From NCBI GenBank assembly GCA_021234155.1, contig JAJEKV010000100.1:970116-1034115 (forward strand): a stretch of DNA of 64,000 bases. The letters are read 5' to 3'. The notes under the pieces were generated by a model that had not been told where the DNA came from, searched no databases, and was given only the letters and a program-made list of their open reading frames with translations. Numbering within the stretch: the first letter of the stretch is position 1; every line of letters starts with the position of its first letter. The position numbers were made by a program, and so were the translations under genes. This document shows positions 11,301 to 24,800 of the stretch, in pieces. Source of the stretch: Isoetes taiwanensis. Lineage: Eukaryota > Streptophyta > Lycopodiopsida > Isoetales > Isoetaceae.

Positions 11301-13900
11301 ACTTAACCCATGACTAGGACCAAGTCACTCTCGAATAAAGACACCTATTCTTTGCTCGATATTGAGTACATTTTGACATTTTTTAAGGATATTTTGAGAA
11401 AGTAATGACAAAAAACAAAAATTTCTAAACTCATGAAACGCTTTTGTTCGAGGGGCTGCAACAACTAACGGTTATACCAGTTATACCAGCTAGACTGCAT
11501 TGTAATGCTACCATGCTTAACAAAGATGAGCAACACTTGCCACTAAACATTTGGACATCCAAGTTTCCACCATTCACGAGCAATTGTACTGATCTTCACT
11601 ATCAACTACCATACTGCATATGGTTTCAAAATGCAAATGCCAGTACTGGAGTATCTCGCTGAAGCTAAAGGGAGAGAGCGCGAATCATTTTTAGCTTCAA
11701 TATAGTTTAGTTTTTAAAGGATGTTCTGCTATTTGTATTTATCTTCAACGCACGTTGCACAAAAGGCCACAATGATAGCAACATTTTGGCATCAGAGACC
11801 CCAAATGAAGATGGTACACATCAACTGCATTAAACCTGGAAATTCAAAGTGTAAGAAATGCAGGAGGAAACACTTTAATTACCCATGATTACCCAAGGCA
11901 AAATCTGCAAAGGCGTACAAAATCACATAGCAGGCTAATTATATTTTTGTGATTCGATATATGAACTAAGAAATTACTTATGGCAATAACATGTCCAAGC
12001 AGTACAGAATAAATCAATAAGACCAATTACATCTTGGGCCAGAACTATAACTGGGTTCAAAATTATCAAAGGATTAAGTTAGGGCTGGGTTTTATCAAAA
12101 GACCGATCGTTTCAGATCCAAGTCAGATCCTTCTGTAAATACCAAAATGTATTTCAAATATAGATGAGAAATACCCCCTCACTATATATCATCTGCAGCC
12201 ATCCATAATAGATATGAACATAAACATATTAGATACACTAAACAACATATTAATTTAATAAAGATGAGAACTGCGCTGTTATATCCCCAGGAAATTTCCT
12301 TTTTTTCTTTATATAGAAGGATCTAACGTAAGATCCTATTTAGATGCTGCAGATCTTTAGAGGATCTTATCTTTAGATTTGCCGATCTATCAAACACTGC
12401 TATGCTGCTCCAATTTCCATCTTTATGGCAACACATTCCACGAAAAAATGGCAGATAAACCAAGCCACACAACATATGCATATAAGTCCAACTCTAGTGA
12501 TTCCATCAACTGCTGCAGTTTTAGCAATCACAATAAAGCTCACAACCAATTTCCTTTTTTAATCGATGCAGTTGGCTTCACCAATTTGAGAGGAGAGCAT
12601 TAATTTAGCCAATATATTCCATTGGAAAAGGATGGTGGTCCTCAAAAACATTTTCAACCCGTTTCAACATTCCCCCCTGCTTAGCCAGCCTCCCTATTTA
12701 AGAATTGCTATTTGTTGCACAACTGTCAATATTTTTGTTCGTATCTATGTTGCTGGAATTGGCTGGATTCTGAAGTACTGCTTTGCAATTCATTTGTACC
12801 CCACAGAAGTTCCTTTCTCCAATCACGAGCATAAATAAAATAGGTTCTCCGCATAATGAAAATGAGTGTCCTAACTCAAAAAGACATCATAATCACACAG
12901 GCCTGAAACTATGATTTCCTGATGAAAGAACAGACTCTGACAACATTTGGTACCAAAAACCAGCAGTAAAATACTGCTATAAAGGCGTGGATCATATAAA
13001 GGTTAATAATAAACAAAAGAAAAATGGAAATATAAATTGAAAGTAACAATATCCTCTATGACCATATCAAAGCACTTCAACCATGGGATCTGGCAATATC
13101 ATACGAGAGGATTGAGAAAATTGACGAATGATATCTATGCTCACTTGTTTCACTTGGAATGATCAAACAAGCTGTGTTTCAGTTATGTTCATTTAAAAAG
13201 AACTTCATACAAATTCGATGTATTTAGAAAACCCATGTTACCTTTCACCAGTCCTCTTTCCACAATGATGGCAACCGAAACGTTTGAACATGACTTCAAT
13301 CAAGCTCTTAGCCATGAGGCCAGCATACCAATAGCTACTTGCTAAGACATTAAGCATGAGCTTATTAGAAAAACAGTACATGGGAACTGAAACCTCATGC
13401 TTAGAAACACATACTCACCAGGAATAGCATCTTTTACCTGCGCCCCAGGAAACCTAAGATTACTTGGCAGTGTACTTTGCCTCCCAACAGCTGCAGCAAA
13501 GCAGATCAGGACTTTTATAGCCATATATGCTGCTCAGGACTGCAAAAGCCCTCTATCATTCATGTTGTTGCCGTTGATGAAGGAACGAGCCTTTTGGAGA
13601 AGGATTCCCAACTACACATTAAGAAACAAAAGAAAAAATGAGAAAGAAATGCTTGTGATCATAATGCACAAAGAACAAAAGATATCTTTTTGCTACATGG
13701 GTGGACTGATCTCCTTTTCAAATAAAGATCAAATGCAGCTTTGCATCCATGTAAAGAACACAGCCTTTAACAAACATGATTCCAGGTCTAAAATAGGACC
13801 ACAAAAATGAGCTACAGGATAAAGTTATTTGCTATTATTGGGTCTGCTTTCTATGTTGGTCATGCAAGTCAGATTAGGGCCTTGGATATACAATAATCTA
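11301..13900. other. Unrecognised spacer or intronic sequence
   Basis: AT-rich sequence with scattered short open frames on both strands. The longest (13397-13810, +, 137 codons) has no recognisable domain, and the opposite strand there has splice-like edges. I see no transposon ends or RNA genes. Confidence 0.4.
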
Positions 13901-13967
13901 GAATGAGCAGAAGCATGTCTTCAAGAGTTGTTGCATGTACATATTCCACAGCAAAACATAAGCAAGG

Positions 13968-14410
13968 TTATTCAGTTGTTCTGCAGGCAATCAAATACAA
14001 ATTGACCGCAAGAACAGAGCGTTGGTCTAGTAGCCCAGGAAAATAAGCATTCGCTTCAAAATCCAAAACGTAGCCCAAGAAGAGATTGGATGCAAACATT
14101 GAGCAAGTCCAGCATAGGCAGTATTCAACAGGTGATTCTGCGTGATGTTCATCGGCCAGCAATGCCAGACAATCCTGCAAAAAAAAAAACTTCTAAATGT
14201 TGTGGCATTACCAAATAACAACACTTTCTATTGGATAACTTCAAGGGAAGTAAACAAACCTGAAGTATGTTGATAAGGGGCAGTGTCAAGAAAACCAGCC
14301 AGTTCAAAATGGTTGATATCATGGGCATGTTTCCGCCTGATTAACATGAGAAATAAGGATTCCATTGTACCTCGGGAAAATGTAGAGCAGCATGGTCTGC
14401 CAAGACATCA
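13968..14410 (-). other. Exon-like blocks of an unidentified minus-strand gene
   Basis: On the minus strand a block ending near 14260 reads NMPMISTILNWLVFLTLPLI with NILQ (membrane-like) and stops at a CTTCAG/GTTTGT donor. The next block starts at about 14173 after a long pyrimidine run and TTGCAG, and reads DCLALLADEHHAESPVEY. The join is in phase. A further small block near 14400 reads HAALHFPE before a GAG/GTACAA donor. This suggests a degraded or weakly conserved intron-rich gene. I do not recognise the family. Confidence 0.3.
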
Positions 14411-16644
14411 TGCACAGGAATGATGTTATGAAATGATATGATATTATTCTAGGCCACCACTCCATAACATTGACTTCTTCATAATGATATAACTGCTAAA
14501 TTATAATTATGTAGCCCATTGTGGCAAGCACTAAGCCACATTGCCAATTTAACAATGATTGTTGTTTGGGATGCTAATGTTCTATGCTCTGCACTTGCAA
14601 ACCAGTCTTACATGGATTGGAAATCTTGTAGCCTACCATATCTGACATTTTCCTCCTGAAGATGTAAAATAAGGATGTCAAATTGCAAAATAATGGCAAA
14701 TATAGTTGGTTGGGATTTGGCTGCGATGAGATCAGGCTTTGAATGATACAGGTTGCTAGTTCTAACCATATCAAACTTGGCCAGACTAGTGGCTACCGCA
14801 AGCACCCCATTCCGATAAACATCTGCCTAATTTTTTGTACCAATCTGCAAGGCATTTGGAGAATTTGCATCTGGCGGACGGAACAAAACGAAACACCAGA
14901 ACAGGACATAATTGGCTGGGTCGCTTTACCTTTGTTCACACTGTCAAACTAGAATTGATGCCTTTCATGAGAAAGAAAACCAAAATGAACAGTCAATTAT
15001 AATGACCAACGAAATACCAGAACAATGGCATGTAACACTGTGCAAAATCCCAACCCTAAATAAAAAATGGAGTCAGCTTAAAAAAGAAAGCAGGCCCGAT
15101 GATAAGTGGCAACTGTGTCATCATTCTAGATCTTGAACCCGCTAGGACGATAACGCAATGGCGATCCAAAGCGTCTTCTTTCTCAGGATTTGAAGTTGGG
15201 AGCAAAATTCCAAAAAAGCCCTCCGGAAACACAGAAAGGAATAAGCACGAAGCCCCCGAAATTGGCAAGGGATGCCATATCTAAATCGCTGCTACTAGAA
15301 GGAACCCATAGTTTGTGCTTCAAAAAACGAGTTGATGATGTAATGACATCAAGCATGGTCAATTTGTACAGATAGTAATGTGCAAGTGTTATACAAAATA
15401 AAGCAGACTGCAATAATGCCTAAAATAGTATTCAACCTACTCTTATGAGTATCTTGCCGACATGATTGATTTAAACCCACACAGGCTGGTACATGGTATC
15501 TAAATCAACCTGATGGTTTCTTCGGCAAAAGAGCATCTATCTATTCAACCACTAGATGGTTTCTTCGGCAAAAGAGCATCTATCTATTCAACCAGTGCAA
15601 ACCAGCACACCACATTCTACTACAAATTTCTCAAGCAAGAAGCTACATGTTTTAATTTACTTTATCAACACCTGCGAGGGTGTCTAAATCAAACCAGACA
15701 TCCAATGAAAAGACACAAGGACAGAGCAAAGATTCATACCTCTGCAAAGGGCAAAAACAAAATCTCTTTGATACTTTAGGGAAAAATTCGTCAACAAAAA
15801 CCCTTTCAACAAAAAGTTGCATAGACCTGTATGGATATCTTCCGATCGTAAGCAATAAAAAATACAAAGTACTAAAAAACACAGCACCAAGAAAACACCG
15901 TATGGGCACAAAGATCACTGCAAGAGAAGTAACTACTTTGTTGCTCGGAATGATTTACCAAGAGAGCTCCAAGAACCCATGCTACAACGCCATCGATTTA
16001 AAGTTGCACAAATGCCAAACGATGGATTCCTAATCCATGAATGCATCATCATATAAGATAGAAACAATTTTGAACAACATCGCACCGTACCAGCAGAGGA
16101 GGCGTTCAATGATGTAAGATAGACCATGAACTTCAACTGGTCTTAAATAGAGCATGTACTCCTACACCAAATTGGTAACATCTGTGTCAAATTAGCATAC
16201 GAAACAAAAGAGGCTACAATAGCTCAAAAATTCAATTCTGGATAAATCCAAAAGAAGAAGATGCTACCAGTGTGCTTTAAAGAAGACGGGATGACTTGTG
16301 CCGGAAAAAATGGCTCCCTATAGCAACGTCCAGCTTTCCTGTTGAGTTAAAACAATTATTCAAGTTTTCTAGTACGAAAACTTCCAACTGATTGCAATTG
16401 AAAATGTGGAAAAATAACTAACGGTGATACATCAAAATATATTAAGGCATGGAAGAATAGACTAAATGTTGCAAAATCGGCAGAGTTATTATGTCTGCTA
16501 GCACCAAACGACCACACATATGCACCTGCAATGCGAAACCAGTCTCAGTACCTATAGACTTAGGTACCAAGCTTCATGCAGATGCAGACGGCAACTCTTG
16601 TGACAGTACTTTATACCAAAGTCTCGTTGGAAGTCTGCTCTCTT
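14411..16644. other. Unrecognised spacer with a 43-bp-offset tandem duplication
   Basis: Positions 15512-15550 recur at 15555-15593 (GATGGTTTCTTCGGCAAAAG). Several short open frames overlap on both strands between 15056 and 16033. None has a recognisable motif or supporting splice sites, and coding on both strands at once argues against them. Confidence 0.4.
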
Positions 16645-16915
16645 GCTTCAATGGGATATGATTGAACTCGTGCAGATCCTAATTTTTATTACAAGACTGC
16701 AGGTACTAAAGTTTCTATCGTTCTACTATATGTAGATGATACTATTATGACGAGAGATGCTGTTCAGCTTATTAACCAAACAAAGGACTTTCTTAAACAG
16801 GAATTTGAGTTGACAGATCCGAGCATAATGCACTAGTGCCTAGGTCTTGAAGTGTGCCAACAGTCAGATGGCATTGCAGAAGTATATTGCTGAATTGTGG
16901 ATAAATTTCACATGA
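16645..16915 (+). pseudogene. Ty1/copia reverse transcriptase fragment
   Basis: The frame reads DPNFYYK, then VSIVLLYVDDTIMT with the catalytic YVDD of copia reverse transcriptase, and continues FLKQEFELTDP and CLGLEV. An in-frame TAG sits between SIMH and CLGLEV. The copia motif YQSLVGSLL, which normally follows the polymerase, is seen just upstream at about 16605, so the piece is rearranged as well as truncated. No LTRs were identified. Not functional. Confidence 0.85.
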
Positions 16916-18084
16916 CAGATTGTAAATGAGAATCAGTGTACCTGTGAGATAGCAGAGTCAATAAACGCGGAACAGAGCAATGCAGTGATCAGCAAGGTCC
17001 TTATCTGCCATTGTTGGCATGCTAGAAAGCTCGAAGGCAGAGTTCTTGGGGCTTGGCTTCAAGCAGAATACTCTGTTTTGCGTCACTTTCTAATTACAGT
17101 GGACCACCTGCATTATTTGTAAGTTGTAACGATGGCTGGAAGCTTTATCGAATCTCGGATTATCATTTGCCTTGGAGGGGTAGAGAGAGCAATCACTTAC
17201 CTGCAAATTGTCTAGAAGAGGTGCCCAGAAGCTAAGGGGACATATATCTCCTTCTGTATTTTCCCTTCGTCAAAGAGCTTCAGATCTTCAATAAGTAAAT
17301 AAAGCAGGAGGGATTTGCTTAGTACAAAGAAATATCAAAAGGTTTATCTACTATTGAAGCTCAAAATCAAGTTATCTGGTCAGAGACGCTGGGTGCCTTC
17401 ATTTTACAGAGCAAAACATGCAAAAGAAAAAGAAAAAGCCCATTTGCATCCCTCAAAAAAAAATATGCCTTCCAGATTCAATAGTCGGTAAACTAAGTGA
17501 ATCTCCGAAGCATTCGCATGAAAAAGGCAGCTGCACTATGGGAAAGCTTGAAGAAGCGGCCAAATGGCGGCAAATGTACAGTCCGGCACTGGGAACCGGC
17601 TGTTGTGAAAGAGTAAACAAAGCGTAGAATTGCACAATCCGGAAAAGCCGACCAAGCATACCTGTCCTGTTCTTGCCGTCTATTTTTTTTTTCCTCCGAC
17701 CGAACATATAGCATGTATGCATGAGTCAACAACACGACGATTGCAGAACCGTAGTTCACCTGCAAGATGCAAATCCAGTGATTCGACTGCACTAGAAAAT
17801 CAAAAGGCAAAGGCCGAGGCATCAACACCCGTACCTGGTGATTGTAAGTAACGTAGCCAGCCCAGCATATCTTGCCATAAGAGCCCGTTTTTGGAAACTG
17901 AATTCAAAGCTTTGCCATGGCACCGATTTAGTAGCTCCGAAATCACTGGAAAAAACCCAGAATGGCGCCGAACTTGTTCTATGTCGGAAGTTTTTGTCTT
18001 TGGGGAGCCACCGCCACTTCAGTGCAAGAAAAACCGAACAGAGTGTCGTCCCTTTTTTTTCGAAACCAGATGAAAATTATAAAC
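16916..18084. other. Unrecognised spacer; includes a segment shared with 23400-23530
   Basis: The minus strand around 17640-17480 (reading LYICRHLAAS in one frame) resembles the plus strand at about 23440-23510 (LYICHHLVAS), so a dispersed repeat is present. A minus-strand ORF at 17493-17828 has a membrane-like segment (YGSAIVVLLTHAYMLYV) but no recognised family. Confidence 0.35.
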
Positions 18085-18537
18085 ATTTATTTTTCCTTGC
18101 CACCTCATCATATCACATTTAATCAATTACATTCAACGGCCCAAATCAATCTCTAAAAAATGCATCGACGGCTGAAATCAAAAGCCCCAAATCTTGCTGC
18201 CACCTCATCACATGACATTTATTGCACTTAATTTATGTGCCTAAATCTTGTCCATTGATCCGGCACATTCGACGGCCTAGATCAAAAGCCCCAAATAAGG
18301 GGGGTGTTTGGGGTGGATTGAGGTGGCTCCACCAGGGCCGTCGAATCTCAGATCTGGACGGTCCAGACGGCGACACCAAAATCTCTATATACATTTGGTA
18401 CACTTATATAATTGTATTGGGGTGGATTGAGGTGGCTCCACCAGGGCCGTCGGATCTCAGATCTGGACGATCCAGGTGGCGACACCAAAATCTCTATATA
18501 CATTTGGTACACTTATATAATTGTATATATATAACAG

Positions 18538-18590
<53 letters not shown>

Positions 18591-18594
<4 letters not shown>

Positions 18595-20014
18595 AGTGGT
18601 TCTACTATGAGGGACTGCACAAATTCGACCGGAAGCCAATGCAGAGTCATTCAATGAAGATTCTATAAGCATTTCCCTAGGCTCTTTATGAATCCTATGT
18701 TAACAAAGATTCTTTTTAGAATCTCCTAGATTTCCAAAGATTATGCCAAGATTCTCCAAGATTCTATAGAGATTCCCCTAGATTCTATGAAGATTTCCCT
18801 AGATTTCCCAAGATTCTATCAAGATTCTTAAAGATTTTATAAACATTCCCTTAATTCCCCTAGGTTCCCAAAGATTCTCTTGATATTCGTCTAGATTCCC
18901 AAAGATTATCCCAAGACTCCTCTAGATTCCCCAAAATTCTATGTACTTCTATTGAATTCTCCAAGATTTGATGAAGATTCTCCTAGATTCCTTTAGATTA
19001 TAGGAAAATTCTCCATGATTCTCCAAGATTCCATCATGATTTCACTAGATTCTCAAAGCTTTTAGAAAGATTCCTTTAGATTCCCAAAGATTCTCTTAAG
19101 ATTCCTCTATTCTCTAAGATCCTATGAAGATTCCCTTAGACTTGACATGATTCTATCAAGATTCCTCTAGATTCTTAAAGATTCCCTTAGATTCCCTTAA
19201 ATTCTCAAAGATTCTCTCGTGATTCCTATAGATTCCCGTTGATTTTCCAAAGATTCTCTTGAGATTCCCTTTGATTTCCAAGATTCTCTTGAGATTCCTT
19301 TAGATTCTCTAAGATTCTATGAAGATTCACCTAGATTCTCCAAGATTGCATCAGGATTCCTCTAGATTCTCCAAGTATTTATGAAGATTCCTTTAGATTC
19401 TCTGAGATTCCTATGGATTCCCTTAGAGTTTGATCACATTGGCTCCAACTACAACGGAACTGTGCCAAACCACCACTCATTGGAAAGCTCTCGATGAGAG
19501 GAGTCCAATGGCGTGGGTCCCACCTTCATCCGACCCCTCTACTGCAAGCTATGTACCCTTGAATGCGATTAAACAGAAGGAAGCTTCATAGAAAGTCCAC
19601 TCATAAATGCTTTGCCACCTCATTACCTTTTTTATTAATGATGAGGGTGACACCTCACCTCCTTTAAAAAAAAATCAATTTAATATTAAAAAGTCAATGG
19701 CTAAGATTTATGCTCACCTTTTGATCTAACGGTTAAGATCTGCTACACCAAAGTCACTTTAAAGGACCTTCCTTGCACCTTCCTCATAAAAAACCAAGGG
19801 CTAGGATTTATCCTCCCCTTTTGATCCAACGGTCCGGGGATGTGGTGCATGTGGTGCATGCCCCCATGCATGACCCATGCATGCCTCCATGCATGCCCAT
19901 AAGGAATGGATGGCTCGATCTTTCGCCACCTCCTTTGGACCCACCTTAAACGGGACGACATCCCAGGGCATGTAAGAATCAAACACATTATATAGAAAAA
20001 AGTTTATGATATAC

Positions 20015-20020
<6 letters not shown>
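18591..20020 (+). repeat. AGATTCC-family unit A (~1.43 kb)
   Basis: It starts TACAAGTGGTTCTACTATGA after a (TA)n run. It then carries an AGATTCC array (18655-19435), a TTTGATCACATTGG junction and a conserved tail. The tail includes TTTGCCACCTCATTACC, TTTTGATCTAACGG, TTTTGATCCAACGG, a run of ATGCATGCC variants and GGGCATGTAAGAATCAAAC. The unit ends at GATATACCTTTATATA. The next unit is almost identical. Confidence 0.85.

Positions 20021-20103
<83 letters not shown>
20021..20103. repeat. (TA)n microsatellite between the two units
   Basis: An almost pure TA dinucleotide run of about 80 bases. A similar run of about 45 bases precedes unit A (18546-18590), and shorter ones bound the other copies (4800-4817, 28133-28160, 29683-29703), so TA runs mark unit junctions in this family. 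Confidence 0.95.
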
Positions 20104-20105
<2 letters not shown>

Positions 20106-21530
20106 CAAGTGGTTCTACTATGAGGGACTGCACAAATTCGACCGGAAGCCAATGCAGAGTCATTCAATGAAGATTCTATAAGCATTTCCCTAGGCTCTTT
20201 ATGAATCCTATGTTAACAAAGATTCTTTTTAGAATCTCCTAGATTTCCAAAGATTATGCCAAGATTCTCCAAGATTCTATAGAGATTCCCCTAGATTCTA
20301 TGAAGATTTCCCTAGATTTCCCAAGATTCTATCAAGATTCTTAAAGATTTTATAAACATTCCCTTAATTCCCCTAGGTTCCCAAAGATTCTCTTGATATT
20401 CGTCTAGATTCCCAAAGATTATCCCAAGACTCCTCTAGATTCCCCAAAATTCTATGTACTTCTATTGAATTCTCCAAGATTTGATGAAGATTCTCCTAGA
20501 TTCCTTTAGATTATAGGAAAATTCTCCATGATTCTCCAAGATTCCATCATGATTTCACTAGATTCTCAAAGCTTTTAGAAAGATTCCTTTAGATTCCCAA
20601 AGATTCTCTTAAGATTCCTCTATTCTCTAAGATCCTATGAAGATTCCCTTAGACTTGACATGATTCTATCAAGATTCCTCTAGATTCTTAAAGATTCCCT
20701 TAGATTCCCTTAAATTCTCAAAGATTCTCTCGTGATTCCTATAGATTCCCGTTGATTTTCCAAAGATTCTCTTGAGATTCCCTTTGATTTCCAAGATTCT
20801 CTTGAGATTCCTTTAGATTCTCTAAGATTCTATGAAGATTCACCTAGATTCTCCAAGATTGCATCAGGATTCCTCTAGATTCTCCAAGTATTTATGAAGA
20901 TTCCTTTAGATTCTCTGAGATTCCTATGGATTCCCTTAGAGTTTGATCACATTGGCTCCAACTACAACGGAACTGTGCCAAACCACCACTCATTGGAAAG
21001 CTCTCGATGAGAGGAGTCCAATGGCGTGGGTCCCACCTTCATCCGGAGCCCCCTCTTTGCAAGCTATGTACCCTTGAATGCGATTAAACAGAAGGAAGCT
21101 TCATAGAAAGTCCACTCATAAATGCTTTGCCACCTCATTACCTTTTTTATTAATGATGAGGGTGACACCTCACCTCCTTTAAAAAAAAATCAATTTAATA
21201 TTAAAAAGTCAATGGCTAAGATTTATGCTCACCTTTTGATCTAACGGTTAAGATCTGCTACACCAAAGTCACTTTAAAGGACCTTCCTTGCACCTTCCTC
21301 ATAAAAAACCAAGGGCTAGGATTTATCCTCCCCTTTTGATCCAACGGTCCGGGGATGTGGTGCATGTGGTGCATGCCCCCATGCATGACCCATGCATGCC
21401 TCCATGCATGCCCATAAGGAATGGATGGCTCTGATGCTGCCACCTCACTGGACCCACCTTAAACGGACGACATCCGGGCATGTAAGAATCAAACACATTA
21501 TATAGAAAAGTTTATGATATACCTTTATAT
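20104..21530 (+). repeat. AGATTCC-family unit B, near-identical to unit A
   Basis: It repeats 18591-20020 at an offset of about 1513, with differences mainly near the tail (for example CCGGAGCCCCC for CCGACCCCT at about 21042, and a shorter CCACCTCACTGGACCC stretch). It is followed by a short TATATAACTGATATATATATATCAG inverted repeat that leads into the right TIR. Confidence 0.85.
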
Positions 21531-21858
21531 ATATAACTGATATATATATATCAGTTATATATATACAATTATATAAGCTGCCCCCTTGTTTGTAACCCGA
21601 GGTGTCGCCGTCTGAACGGTCCAGATTGTGAGATCCAACGGCCTAGACGAAGCCACGTCATGATCCCCAAGCAACCCCCTTATTTGGGGCTTTTAATCTA
21701 GGCCATTGGATTTAGGGGTTCGATCTGGACCATTGGCTAAAAAGTCAATGCAATTTAATACAATTTAAAGCATTGAAATTAATGCATTTGAAGAGGTGGC
21801 ACCACTTTAGGCCACCTATCTGACTCCACAACATGAGGTGGCAAAAAAAAATAATGAT

Positions 21859-24800
21859 ATTCTCTCCTCCCCAAGTTTGCATCGTTTACCTTTGCTAAAC
21901 GTGTCAAAAACCATTAATGAATATGCCAAAAGAGCCGATATTCATTTAAAATTTGCATTACATGAAGTTTACTCGTGATTCCACCCATCGGGGACCTCCC
22001 CTCCCTCCCGAATGCGGTATTTTTACAAGAAGCCGGCGCAATCTTGGCCATTTTGCTCGCGTCTCTTCTTGGTACATTTTCTATCTTAGCTCTCATAGTT
22101 CTTTATTTCTGTAGAAGATCCGTGAAGGTGGCGGCAATCCATTTTCGGGAGGGATTATGCTTGAGGGGATTAAGGAAAATATATAAAGACTATGAAAAGT
22201 TTGGCTGGGCTATTCTAACATTTAGCATTTTGGGCGGGGCCTTCCTCATTTGGCAGCTTCATTATTTTCCGGAGGTGGATTCAAGCGAGAGAATAAGGCG
22301 GCGTGAAGGTATCTTCCAACATATTTTAGCATGCATATTTTCCGGCATATTCGAGTTTTTATCACATGAAGGTATTTTCCAGATTCTTTGATTCGTTTCT
22401 TGCACGAGCTCTAGAAATTTCGTTGAGCTTTTATTGCCTCTGAAGCTTTTCATTTCTTCGTTTAGCAAGCTCACATGAAGTCTCGTTGGCCTTAATGCAT
22501 TTTTTATCGTTGTTTTGAGCCTCAAAGGCTGCTCTAATTCGTAGCCGCGGCGTGAGACCATTCAACATCTACCCCTTAGCTCCTTTTTGTCATCTGCGAT
22601 CTGTCAATGGCAATGCGGGGTTCAGGCCCATGTAACTACCGGTGCTAAAATCTTTACGCAATCGGTATTTATAGTATCACGGGTTGATGAATCGCAAGAG
22701 ATCGCCAGTAAAATTTGTAAGTCCCTTTCAAGCTTAGGTGAAGTTGTTCTTAGCTGGAAGCATCCACGGCAGTTTTGTCATTTTAAATATTTGTGTTTAT
22801 CTTGGAAAAATGCCACATGTGGTCTGCATTAATGCAGTAGGCATATCCACAACAAAGAGTACCAAGCTCACACTTTTATAGGATGTCGATTGGTGTCCTT
22901 AAGCACGAAGTTAGCTTTTGTGTGAATAGACCAATACAAGTTTCATTAATAGGAATTGAAAGACAAATTGCCCTTTCTTTTACTGAGAATGACACCTGCT
23001 TTGCTAGGTCCGCCAAGTTCGAAAAACAAGTCTTCTTTTGGCCTTGGTGGAAAGCTTGATAAAGACCTAAAGGTAGACCGGATGGATTTCTTGTATGCTC
23101 ACGGCGAATTTCTCATTGATGTTAACAACCAATAATGCGGGCTAAGGGGCAAATTACACAGTAATGGCTATGGATTGCAAGAGTTTATTCCATGAAAACC
23201 TCTGCATATATAAGCCAATTTGATTTTATGTGGGTGACATGATTTGTAGGAGCGTTAGAATTCCTCGCACATTGTCAAGTGAGGATCACATCAATGTTTA
23301 CGTTAGAATTCCACGCACATTGTCAAGTGAGGATCACATCAATGTTTCTGATTACTTTATTCTCTTTATGTGTGTTGTTTTTACGTTTAATATCACACTA
23401 TTTGTGGATGTCCGGGGATTAGCTGAGCTTGCTTGCAAACCGGATTTGTACATTTGCCACCATTTGGTCGCTTCTTTCGGATTTTTCGAGGTGGATTCAA
23501 GTTCCATAAATGTGTAGGTCTCTCATTTGTGGCTGATCTGTGACTCTTGGTTAGAAGTGATTGAATAGGCCTATGCTTCATGGTTGCGCTTCATCCCTTC
23601 TGTTTGAGCATGAACCCTCCTTGAAAGTAGAGAATAAGGTGGCGTGAAGGTGCAAGTAAGAGCTCCATGCCGTAATCTTTGAACAAAGAACACTGACTTG
23701 CTAGATTTGGATGGCCTACAAATCGGGGAAGATATGTGCGGTTCATGACACGGGTAAGAGATTCAAATCACTCTTGGTGCATTAACATCATTTTTTTTCT
23801 GTTATTGATAGAACATATTTGCTAGGCCAACTATTTTTTGGCAAACAAAATACATATAATATAAAACATATGCATGAAGCCTATCAAATCTACGAAGAAC
23901 AAATTGAATTGTTGGTAAGACATCCTTATGACCTGCTTGAGTATTCCACAGGCCTCTATCAATGCAAACCCGTCGTGAAGTCATAGCTATAATAGTCACA
24001 GTGCGCCTTTTTTGTGCAAAGCAATGTGCCCATATATTAAGTGACAAAAAGAATCAAAGCAGAGTGAAGTACTAGAATCCAGTCATAAAAAATAACTCGA
24101 AGTAGTTATGTCGGCATTTTTATCCGCTAGTGCATATAGATATAGAAACGGTGCATTGCAATGCTAGATATAGTTTTTAACATTTTTTTTGCTATGGTTC
24201 TTTGGGCGTTTATTGTCTTTATATGCTATATGACGGTTGCATCCCTATAAGACATGGCGGGAAAATCATCTATCAATCAATTGAAAATGTAATCTGTCAA
24301 TACACGTCCTTAGAAGAGAGGCATGGAGAACATAGGTTTTAGGTGTAAAAATCCCTCATATGGAAAGCGTAAATTGTTTTGTAGATGAGTTATTTGCTCA
24401 AGAGAGGTCTCGTGACATTATGCTTGCCCGCACATGATTTTTTGTTTATAATGCTTTCACCGACCAACGCAACTAATTCGTTCCTTGGTTCAACAACTAA
24501 TTAGCCAACTTTGCCCAATTGTCTCATGTGAGAGAAAGAAATCTTTGAAGCGGTTCGAAGCTAAACATCAATCTTAGCCGAAGCTCATAAGAGTCCCACG
24601 AAATCATCAATGTAAAGGCCTCATGAGGGAAACAAGCCAAATCTTTGAAGAAGTTCTAAGCTAGCCATGCAATCGACACGAGAGTACGGTGAGAATGTCA
24701 TTGTCAATAGAAAGGCTGCGACATCAAATACATGATCTCTGCGAAGGATTTGGCAAGATATCGATGGCTTCCATCACCATCGAATCAAGTAGCTAGAATG

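Larger units (their letters stand above)
18085..21858 (+). mobile_element. Long-TIR AGATTCC element with two tandem internal units
   Basis: The outer ends are inverted. The left end starts TTTTTCCTTGCCACCTCAT and the right end, read on the minus strand, TTTTTTTTTGCCACCTCAT. Both continue inward through the same ordered blocks: AAAAGCCCCAAATAAGG, a GGCCGT(C/T)G(G/A)AT block, a TCTGGAC(G/C)G block, GACGGCGACACC and TTATATAATTGTAT. Inside are two copies of a ~1.43-kb unit separated by (TA)n. Total ~3.8 kb. No transposase is encoded, so it would be non-autonomous. Long TIRs suggest Mutator-like or foldback elements; a clear target-site duplication was not resolved by eye. Confidence 0.7.

Noticed and set aside
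15680-16033. 117-codon plus-strand frame
   Set aside because: Overlapping frames of similar length exist on the other strand; there is no domain and no splice or promoter support.
18222-18668. 148-codon plus-strand frame
   Set aside because: It lies in the TIR and (TA)n run of a repeat; the tail is Ile-Tyr repetition from the microsatellite.
21975-22391. 138-codon frame with two hydrophobic segments, considered as a small membrane protein
   Set aside because: It begins at GTG with no ATG near, has no recognised family and has weak codon character. Kept only as a note in the spacer entry.
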